A DNA stretch of 6,747 bases from Clostridiales bacterium (GTDB taxonomy: Bacteria > Bacillota > Clostridia > Lachnospirales > Lachnospiraceae): assembly GCA_018369015.1 (NCBI GenBank), contig JAGZDD010000196.1, positions 1-6,747 of the forward strand. The letters are read 5' to 3'. This document shows positions 1 through 6,137 of this stretch, piece after piece (within the stretch, counting starts at the first letter, position 1; every line of letters starts with the position of its first letter). The notes under the pieces were generated by a model that was not told the DNA's origin, ran no database searches, and saw nothing but the letters and a program-made list of their open reading frames with translations. Both the position numbers and the translations under genes were made by a program.

Positions 1-1383
1 GGGGGTTTCCCACATATTCTGGAGCGCGTTGGCAGTGACTCCGATATCGAAGATCCAGTGTTCCAAAATATCTTTGCTAAACGTGTTGATACAGTAGCGC
101 ATAAAATAATCCAGCCGGGATATAAATGCCTCAGCGTCAATGTCAAGTTGTTGTTCTGCCTGCCGATAAAATTGATCAGAGCCGACACTAAGATCAAGAT
201 AGGGGATCATATGATGTTCAAGAAGAATATTCAGAGCCTGGGTCAAAGAATAATAGGATATATTAAACGTACCTGAAGGATGAATGTCCTCTAAAACAAA
301 AAATATCCGTCCGTAGGAGAAGCCGATGTCTTTTTGGACAATTTCAATGCTATGGATAATGTCATTTAAAATAAAACCGGAGAGCGCCCCGATATTCAGT
401 CCGCACCTCCATAGAGGCTTTGTCATTTTTGCAGGCGTGTCGGCAAGAATATGCAGATTATGGTTCCGGGGCAGAACGGTTCTCTCGTTTTTTCTGAAAT
501 TTTCCAGAAGTCCGGCATATTCTCCAAAATCCAGTACGGTGATGTTGGGCGCAGGGCTGTCAGATGGATCTGTTCCGTTTACATGCTGCTTGCGGTAGGC
601 GCTGGGGGTCTGTCCATAAGCATCCTTGAATGCATTAATATAGGTATTCGCGGTGTAAAAGCCGTATTTTGAGGCGATATTTCCGATAGTTTCTTTTGTA
701 TAAAGAAGGGCGTCAATGGATCTGGAAAGCCGGTATTCCCTCAAGTAGCTTATAAAGTTCATGCCAAAGTACTGCTTGAATATTTTTGACAAATAGGTTG
801 CTGATAAATGCATATGTTCAGACAATGTTTCTAAAGTGATATCAAAAGCATAATTTTCCCGGATGTAGGCGGTGAGTTCGTTGATACGGTCAATGCGCAT
901 ATTACTCCCTGTATCCGGCGGCACGATATTTTGCTCAAAGTGGCTGGTTATCAGCTGATATAAAATCTGATCGGATAGTATGCGGCAGCGAAGCTTCGAT
1001 ATTTTATTATGGGCGGTATAGTGTATGGCAAATTGGGGCATCAAGCTGCAAAGAGGCTGATAGTCGTGCTGTGCGTCAATAGAGGAATTACAAAAAAAAC
1101 GGCCTTCGTGGACGGGCATGGCTTCATGGACATACGAAACGGGCAATGTAATATCCAGGATACGGCTGTTTTTAACTCCCCAGAAGGTGACACGCTGCCC
1201 AGGAGTGATGAGGATAATATCATTTTCATTAAGAAAATAGTTGGTTTCCTCAGAAAGCACCCGGAGGTTTTTGTGGATAACAAGAAAAAGATGATATTCC
1301 CGGGAATACATCTGACTGACGGCATAGATTTCGATAAAACGGGCGGAAACGCCGGGGTTGTCTGAAATGGCCTTTTGTTTCAT
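1..1383 (-). CDS. AraC-family transcriptional regulator with C-terminal GH39-like domain (partial, C-terminus off the left edge)
   Basis: Reading the minus strand from the ATG at 1383-1381 gives 461 uninterrupted codons to the window edge with no stop, so the 3' end is missing. The start is well supported: an AGGAGA ribosome site at 1398-1393 lies 9 bases upstream, and an in-frame TAA directly precedes the ATG. Residues 1 to about 110 look like a small beta-barrel (cupin-like) sensing domain. Residues about 162-268 are a typical AraC DNA-binding domain with two helix-turn-helix units: LETLSEHMHLSATYLSKIFK, then IGNIASKYGFYTANTYINAF followed by a TPSAYRK end. Residues about 280-461 resemble the N-terminal part of GH39 beta-xylosidases (pattern IGFSYGRIFFVLEDI, then a YYSLTQALNILLEHHMIPYLDLS stretch, positions ~365-410). 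Where GH39 enzymes carry a WNEPN-type acid/base motif, this protein has FDIGVTAN (residues 445-452), so catalysis is unlikely and a ligand-sensing role is inferred. It is divergent from the SBP-GH78 pair and probably regulates it. Confidence 0.88.
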   Translation of the reverse strand, partial: MKQKAISDNPGVSARFIEIYAVSQMYSREYHLFLVIHKNLRVLSEETNYFLNENDIILITPGQRVTFWGVKNSRILDITLPVSYVHEAMPVHEGRFFCNSSIDAQHDYQPLCSLMPQFAIHYTAHNKISKLRCRILSDQILYQLITSHFEQNIVPPDTGSNMRIDRINELTAYIRENYAFDITLETLSEHMHLSATYLSKIFKQYFGMNFISYLREYRLSRSIDALLYTKETIGNIASKYGFYTANTYINAFKDAYGQTPSAYRKQHVNGTDPSDSPAPNITVLDFGEYAGLLENFRKNERTVLPRNHNLHILADTPAKMTKPLWRCGLNIGALSGFILNDIIHSIEIVQKDIGFSYGRIFFVLEDIHPSGTFNISYYSLTQALNILLEHHMIPYLDLSVGSDQFYRQAEQQLDIDAEAFISRLDYFMRYCINTFSKDILEHWIFDIGVTANALQNMWETP

Positions 1384-1450
1384 TTAAAATCATCTCCTGT
1401 CGGGGCTGCAGCAAGCCAAAGTTCGCGGCTGCGAGTATTCTATGAAAATC

Positions 1451-1459
1451 AGTATAACA
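1451..1459 (-). promoter_or_regulatory. Candidate extended -10 promoter for the AraC-type regulator
   Basis: On the minus strand the sequence reads TGTTATACT, which fits an extended -10 element (TGn followed by TATACT). It lies about 68 bases upstream of the regulator's ATG, leaving a leader of about 60 bases. No good -35 hexamer is seen at the right distance; only AT-rich DNA is there. An extended -10 can work without a strong -35. The call rests on pattern only. Confidence 0.4.
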
Positions 1460-1562
1460 AATTACAATGATTATATATATAGTTTTTTTGTTGAAAAATG
1501 CTATATATTAGAACGGTTAAAAAAGAAACAATAAATTTATATTAATATGAACAGACAAAAAT

Positions 1563-1587
1563 AATATCAGAATCATAAAATCAGATA
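1563..1587 (+). repeat. Candidate operator half-sites: direct repeat around ATCAGA next to the operon -10
   Basis: Two similar tracts, AATATCAGAAT (1563-1573) and AAAATCAGATA (1577-1587), occur as direct repeats with their TCAG cores 14 bases apart. A third copy, AAAATCAGTATA (1445-1456), overlaps the regulator's own -10 region. AraC proteins often bind direct repeats just upstream of or overlapping the -35 of the promoter they activate, so these are candidate sites. The DNA is very AT-rich, so chance similarity is a real possibility. Confidence 0.25.
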
Positions 1588-1591
1588 TAAT
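1586..1591 (+). promoter_or_regulatory. Candidate -10 (TATAAT) of the SBP-GH78 operon, lacking a -35
   Basis: A perfect TATAAT hexamer lies 57 bases upstream of the first ATG, giving a predicted leader of about 50 bases. At 16-18 bases upstream of it there is only AATATC-like sequence, with nothing close to TTGACA. A good -10 without a -35 is common at activator-dependent promoters, consistent with control by the divergent AraC-type protein. The 265-base gap (1384-1648) otherwise holds AT-rich DNA, including a weak dyad, ATATATAG at 1475-1482 facing CTATATAT at 1501-1508. No RNA gene or clear catabolite-repression (cre) site was seen in it. Confidence 0.45.
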
Positions 1592-1648
1592 AAAGCTTGG
1601 GAACAGAAGTATTTTTCCCTGAAAATTTATAGGAATTGGAGGAGTAAG

Positions 1649-3229
1649 ATGATGAAAGCAAAACAATTAGGAAGCCTTTTAACTGCCTTATGTCTGACGG
1701 CAGGAATGGCAGCGGCCTGTGGAAATGAGGAAACTGTGGGGCAGGAAAGCGGAAAACGGGGGGCTGAGAGCAGCAGCGTAGAAAATATTCAAACGGCAGG
1801 GGAATCTGATGGGCAAAATCCAGATTCACAATGGATGGATGATCCGGCGGAAGTGACATGGATGCTCTGGTCTTTGGGAGAGTACACCCAGGCGGGCGTA
1901 GATAAGGTGGAGGCTGCGGTCAATGAAATCACGCTGGATAAGATCAATGTACATGTTACAATGGAAATGATGGAAATGGGCAGCTATATGACCCAGATGC
2001 CCATGTATATCAGCGGCGGCGATAAAATTGATCTGATCACGACCTTTCCGGCAGGCAGCGGTATGTTTTCCACAATGGCTGGCTCCGGGCAGCTTTTGCC
2101 TTTGGAGGACTATCTGGAGGATGAATTGAAGGAAACTGTTGCATTGCTGCCGGATTTCTGGCTGGATGGGACTGTGTACGAAGGCCAGGTGTATGGGATT
2201 CCCACCTATCGTATTAATGATAACAGCATGGGGATGTTTATGAGAAAATCGATTTTAGATGAAGCCGGGATTGATGGAGATTCCATTAAAACGCTGGAGG
2301 ATATAGAGGATGTTTATGCCAAAGTAAAGGAGCTGCATCCGGAAATGAAGATGATCAGTTCCAATGTCGATACTCTTGGCAAAGGAGCGGCAAGCTTTAT
2401 TACAGGCAGCTATTTTGACGGCTTTAATAAAATTTGTGGGGTTATGCTCGATAATACGTCTTCTGAGTATAAAGTTGTGAATTTGTATGATACGGATGAA
2501 TTTCGCGAAATGCTTGATGTTTTGCAGCGGTGGAATGAGAAGGGGTATGTGGATCAGGATATTGCAGCCCGTGAAGAGCCGCCGGCGATGGATCCTACGG
2601 TATTTTCCTGGGGAGGTACTCTAACGGCAGCGAATATTGCTACGAATGAAGCTAATGCCGGGGAAGAGCTTGTGACGGTGAAGCTGACAGATTCGCTTAT
2701 AAATACACTTCAGCTGTCCAATACAAATATGGCGATTCCGGTAACATCGACTGAGCCTGAAGCTGCGGCAAGGCTTATGAACTTATTATTTACGGATGCT
2801 GACCTTAAAAATCTTGTCAATTACGGCATTGAAGGCGAAAATTATACCTTTGCGGAGAACGGCGGCGTTGCCTATATTGCGGGAAGCGGCTACAGTCCTC
2901 AGAACAAACAGATTTTTGGAAATGATTTTCTTTCCTATCCAACAGAACAGGAGATTGCTTTAAATGCAGTAGATGAAGACTTTTCCTATGATGATAATGT
3001 GAAAACATCGCCGCTGCTTGGTTTTATGCCGGATGAAAATATCATCAGCAATGAAGTGGCTGCTCTGCTTAACGTTACGAATGAGTATGAAGTTGTGGAA
3101 TATGGGATGGTTACAGATGAACAGTATCAGGAAATGCTTGACAAGATGAAGGCGAATGGCCTTGATGCTTACCTGGCGGAAATCCAGAAACAGCTGGATG
3201 AATGGCTGGAAGCCCAAAATCATGATTAA
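1649..3229 (+). CDS. ABC transporter sugar-binding lipoprotein (extracellular solute-binding protein, DUF3502 type)
   Basis: This 526-residue protein is predicted to capture a carbohydrate outside the membrane and hand it to an ABC permease. Residues 1-24 form a lipoprotein signal: a short basic start (MMKAK), a hydrophobic stretch, then AAAC with Cys24 as the probable lipid-modified residue. The -3 position is Ala rather than the usual Leu. A hydrophilic Glu/Ser/Gly/Gln-rich tether spans about 25-67, and the binding-protein fold begins near EVTWMLWSLGEY (68 on). The region GDKIDLITTF, then LLPLEDYLEDEL, then YGIPTY is typical of family 1 sugar-binding proteins. The C-terminus from about 450 (LLGFMPDENIISNEVAALLN, ending AEIQKQLDEWLEAQ) matches the DUF3502 tail. 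Start choice: GGAGGAG at 1638-1644 serves the ATG at 1649, and the next codon is also ATG and could be used. GH78 follows after 20 bases, so the two are probably co-transcribed. No permease gene is adjacent. The substrate is inferred to be a rhamnose-containing glycan or glycoside. Confidence 0.9.
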   Translation: MMKAKQLGSLLTALCLTAGMAAACGNEETVGQESGKRGAESSSVENIQTAGESDGQNPDSQWMDDPAEVTWMLWSLGEYTQAGVDKVEAAVNEITLDKINVHVTMEMMEMGSYMTQMPMYISGGDKIDLITTFPAGSGMFSTMAGSGQLLPLEDYLEDELKETVALLPDFWLDGTVYEGQVYGIPTYRINDNSMGMFMRKSILDEAGIDGDSIKTLEDIEDVYAKVKELHPEMKMISSNVDTLGKGAASFITGSYFDGFNKICGVMLDNTSSEYKVVNLYDTDEFREMLDVLQRWNEKGYVDQDIAAREEPPAMDPTVFSWGGTLTAANIATNEANAGEELVTVKLTDSLINTLQLSNTNMAIPVTSTEPEAAARLMNLLFTDADLKNLVNYGIEGENYTFAENGGVAYIAGSGYSPQNKQIFGNDFLSYPTEQEIALNAVDEDFSYDDNVKTSPLLGFMPDENIISNEVAALLNVTNEYEVVEYGMVTDEQYQEMLDKMKANGLDAYLAEIQKQLDEWLEAQNHD

Positions 3230-3249
3230 CGAAAAAAGGAAAGGGTTTT

Positions 3250-5925
3250 ATGAACGGACTTTATATTGGAGATATGCGTTGTAACGGTCTTAAGCAGCCG
3301 TTAGGCGTTGACTGTAAAAACTTTACATTTAGCTGGAAGGTTAAAGGAAGCGGAAAAAATATAAAGCTTATTGGCTATGAGCTTTGGCTCAGTAAATTTC
3401 CTGAAATGGAAGAACATATTCCTCTGATATGTATATCTAAGGAATCGCCCTATCCCCTGGCCGATGTGGAAACTGTGCTGGAAGAAAAAACAAAATATTA
3501 TTGGAGGGTCCGTGTGCTGGCCGAAGCAGAGCATAAGGGAAAATTCTGGCTGCCCTGGAGTAAAGTATGTTTTTTTGAAACTGCGCTTGCGGATGAAAAC
3601 TCATGGAAGGCGCAATGGATTGAAGCGGGGGATGCTTTTTATAAAGAAGCGGCGGACCTTTACCGGCAATTCGGCTTAATGGAAATGAGCGAAGGGGCGG
3701 CAATGCCCCCGCTCTTTTACAAACAGGTTGAAATTTGCAGGCCTGTGAAGAAAGCAAGGTGCTATGTCAGCGCCCATGGGCTGTACCGGCTTAGCATGAA
3801 TGGGCATACTATTGGAAAATATGCGATGACGCCAGATTTCACACCTTATGATCAATGTATTTATTATCAGACCTATGATGTCGGCGCTTATTTCGTTCAG
3901 GGGAAAAATCATATAAATGCGGCTGTGGGCGACGGATGGTATGCCGGACATGCCCAGGGAATCGGTGGCAGCAATCATCTGTATGGAACGCGGCCGGCTT
4001 TGATTTTTCAGATGGAGATTGAATATGAGGACGGCACAGGAGAAATTGTTGCTAGCGATGACTCTTTTTTGGCTTTTACAGGCCAGCTGCTTTATGCGGA
4101 TATTATGAATGGAGAAATTTATGCCTGTGATGTGCCGGAAAAAAGTTTTAAAACGGTGGCCGTCAATAGCAGCAGGAAGGTGCTGACACCTCAAAAAGGC
4201 TCGGGCGTAGAAGTTGTGGAGGAAGTGGAGGCTGTCAGCGTCCGTGCTCTGTCTGAGGATACATGTATTGTAGATTTTGGCCGGGTACTTACGGGGCGGG
4301 AGAAGCTTTATCTGGAAAATAACGAAGGCTGTACAATTAAAATTTTCCATGGAGAAGCTTTAGATGAAAATGGGGATTTGCTGGATCCAATGGCACGGCT
4401 GAAAAATCATGCACAGACGGATGTGGTTTATATGGGAAAGCGCTCTTCGTTTGTATATGAACCGGAATTTTCTTTTCAGGGTTATCGGTATATAAAAATA
4501 ACCGGTCTTAAAACAATCCCGACGGTTTCTATGTGCAAAACCCATGTGTTGTCTTCGGCATTAAGCAGAACCGGGAGATTTGCGTGCAGCAGTCCAGAAT
4601 TGTTTTTGCTGACAGAAAATGTTTATCACAGCCAGCAGAGTAATATGCTGTCGATCCCGACAGATTGTCCACACCGGGAACGTGCCGGGTTTACCGGGGA
4701 TGCTCAGATTTTTTCAACAACAGCCCCATGGAACCAGGATGTTTCCCTGTTTTTTTCAAGATGGCTGGAGCAGTGCCGTTTGGAACAGCTGGAGCGTGGA
4801 CAGATCCCTATTGTTGTTCCATACACGAAAGAATATATCCAGGTTTCTCCAAATCCTGGCTGGACAAGCGCCGGGTGGAGCGATGGCATTATATTTATTC
4901 CGTGGAATATGTATCAGGCTTATGGAGATATTCGTTTCCTGCGCGATAATTACGCGGCTATGGAACGGTGGATGGCTTATGCGACTGCCTGCGCACAGGA
5001 TACAATGCCTTTGCGGTTTGAAAACGATTTCAGAAAACGCATGGTGCAAAAATACTTATGGAATACGGGAAATCATTTTGGAGACTGGCTGATGCCTGTG
5101 AAAGTCGATGATGAGATGACACGACAGGGCATTAAAGAAATTTCGGCGTCGCTTTATTATTTCCGGGAAGTTATGACCATGGAAAAAATCGCTTCTGTGC
5201 TCGGTTTTAAAGAACGCTGCGGTTATTACGCCGCGCTTGGGGAAAAGATCAAGCAGGCGTTTGAGATCACATATATTACCGAGGATCATCGACTGGCCGC
5301 AGATGTCCAGGGGGTATATGTGATGGCGCTGGCCTTTGGCATCGTGGACGGAAGTATTGCCTGTGATTTTGCAAAACGATTGGCCTGGCTCGTAGAAAAA
5401 TCCGGCTTCCATTTGCAGACAGGCTTTTTGTCAACGCCCCATTTATTAGATGTGCTGTGCGATTATGGATTTAAAGAACATGCCACTAAGGTGCTATGGC
5501 AAGACACCTGCCCTTCCTGGCTGTATGAAGTTAAAATGGGAGCGACATCCATATGGGAAGCGTGGGATGCGGTTGATGAAAATGGGAAGGCATCGTCTGC
5601 CAGCCTCAACCATTATGCCTTTGGAGCAGTATGTGATTTTATTTACCGGAGAATATGCGGTATACGGCCATTAACGCCCGGATTTGAAAAAATCCGTATT
5701 TATCCGGAGCTTATTAACCGTCTGGAATGGTCAGATATGGCTTATGAAACTGTGTTTGGCCTGCTAAACGTCCATTGGGAAAAGAACAGAAATCGTCTGG
5801 ACTATAAATTGACGATACCCCATGGGGTTCGTGCAGTAATCGAAAACAATGGACAGACATTGGAAGTTGGGAGCGGACAATGGCGTATTACCGGAAATGT
5901 CATCGAATTTGTAAAAAATATTTGA
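3250..5925 (+). CDS. Glycoside hydrolase family 78 alpha-L-rhamnosidase, cytoplasmic
   Basis: This 891-residue enzyme is predicted to hydrolyse terminal alpha-L-rhamnose from oligosaccharides or plant glycosides by the inverting mechanism of GH78. Domains in order: an N-terminal beta-sandwich (about 5-112) ending in the family-typical FETAL...SWKAQWIEA junction; a rhamnosidase N domain (about 158-320, with SAHGLYRLSMNG and DGWYAGHAQG); a central beta domain (about 330-420, with VDFGRVLTG and GYRYIKITG); an (alpha/alpha)6 barrel (about 440-805); and a C-terminal beta-sandwich (about 806-891, starting RPLTPGFEKIRIYPEL). The acidic signature DCPHRERAGFTGDAQ gives Asp472, Glu477 and Asp484, with the same 5- and 7-residue spacing as Asp567, Glu572 and Asp579 of Bacillus RhaB; Glu477 is the likely general acid. 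GATSIWEAWD contains Glu770, the likely general base. FGDWL (610-614) and SLNHY (785-789) are also conserved family motifs. There is no signal peptide or membrane segment, so it should act in the cytoplasm on imported substrate. Ribosome site AAGGAAAGG lies just upstream of the ATG. The exact linkage and aglycone cannot be read from sequence. Confidence 0.93.
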   Translation: MNGLYIGDMRCNGLKQPLGVDCKNFTFSWKVKGSGKNIKLIGYELWLSKFPEMEEHIPLICISKESPYPLADVETVLEEKTKYYWRVRVLAEAEHKGKFWLPWSKVCFFETALADENSWKAQWIEAGDAFYKEAADLYRQFGLMEMSEGAAMPPLFYKQVEICRPVKKARCYVSAHGLYRLSMNGHTIGKYAMTPDFTPYDQCIYYQTYDVGAYFVQGKNHINAAVGDGWYAGHAQGIGGSNHLYGTRPALIFQMEIEYEDGTGEIVASDDSFLAFTGQLLYADIMNGEIYACDVPEKSFKTVAVNSSRKVLTPQKGSGVEVVEEVEAVSVRALSEDTCIVDFGRVLTGREKLYLENNEGCTIKIFHGEALDENGDLLDPMARLKNHAQTDVVYMGKRSSFVYEPEFSFQGYRYIKITGLKTIPTVSMCKTHVLSSALSRTGRFACSSPELFLLTENVYHSQQSNMLSIPTDCPHRERAGFTGDAQIFSTTAPWNQDVSLFFSRWLEQCRLEQLERGQIPIVVPYTKEYIQVSPNPGWTSAGWSDGIIFIPWNMYQAYGDIRFLRDNYAAMERWMAYATACAQDTMPLRFENDFRKRMVQKYLWNTGNHFGDWLMPVKVDDEMTRQGIKEISASLYYFREVMTMEKIASVLGFKERCGYYAALGEKIKQAFEITYITEDHRLAADVQGVYVMALAFGIVDGSIACDFAKRLAWLVEKSGFHLQTGFLSTPHLLDVLCDYGFKEHATKVLWQDTCPSWLYEVKMGATSIWEAWDAVDENGKASSASLNHYAFGAVCDFIYRRICGIRPLTPGFEKIRIYPELINRLEWSDMAYETVFGLLNVHWEKNRNRLDYKLTIPHGVRAVIENNGQTLEVGSGQWRITGNVIEFVKNI

Positions 5926-5995
5926 TTTTTACAGGCGGATTTAAAATAAGATCCATCATGGGTATGACCTGACGACATATTTTCTGAAATATTGC

Positions 5996-6037
5996 AACTA
6001 TTCAGCCACGCGTCACCAGAAGCATGGCTGAATAGTT
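5996..6037. repeat. Perfect 13-bp inverted repeat after the GH78 gene (possible transcript hairpin or operator)
   Basis: AACTATTCAGCCA at 5996-6008 is exactly complementary to TGGCTGAATAGTT at 6025-6037, with a 16-base loop. It starts 70 bases after the GH78 stop codon and could end or protect that transcript. However, no T-run follows the right arm on the plus strand, so it is not a classical intrinsic terminator. The right arm includes the TGAATA that I read as the -35 of the gpr promoter, so a protein-binding operator is an alternative. The rest of the 5926-6137 gap shows no coding frame or RNA gene that I can support. Confidence 0.7.
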
Positions 6038-6058
6038 ACGAAATATATGTTCATACTG
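6029..6058 (+). promoter_or_regulatory. Candidate sigma-G promoter for gpr
   Basis: TGAATA at 6029-6034 is followed after 17 bases by CATACTG at 6052-6058. The forespore sigma-G consensus known from Bacillus is roughly TGAATA, 17-18 bases, then CATACTA, so only the last base differs. The predicted start of transcription is near 6065, leaving a leader of about 70 bases before the gpr ATG. In Bacillus gpr is known to be transcribed in the forespore by sigma-G (and sigma-F), so location and gene identity support each other. It is not experimentally shown here. Confidence 0.65.
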
Positions 6059-6137
6059 TAATTAAGCGTTTTGTTTTTGCTTGCAACGAGTCAAAGTCAG
6101 CGGTTGAAAAATATTTGTTTTGAGAGGCGGTTTTTGT

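Noticed and set aside
1009..1365. Open plus-strand frame of 118 codons, and other plus-strand frames at 58-276, 326-598 and 451-672
   Set aside because: They lie opposite the regulator, which has clear AraC domains, a ribosome site and a continuous 461-codon frame. Their translations show no domain pattern.
1491..1509. TTGAAA at 1491-1496 as the -35 of a sigma-A promoter with TATATT at 1504-1509
   Set aside because: The spacing is only 7 bases. At the required 16-18 bases downstream the sequence is CGGTTA-like, not a -10.
3676..4350. Open minus-strand frame of 224 codons inside the GH78 gene
   Set aside because: It is antisense to conserved rhamnosidase domains, lacks any recognisable motif, and is a by-product of the GH78 codon pattern.
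5996..6050. Rho-independent terminator for the SBP-GH78 operon
   Set aside because: The stem is perfect, but the right arm is followed by ACGAAATATATG with no T-run, and the stem is only moderately GC-rich. It is listed as an inverted repeat instead.
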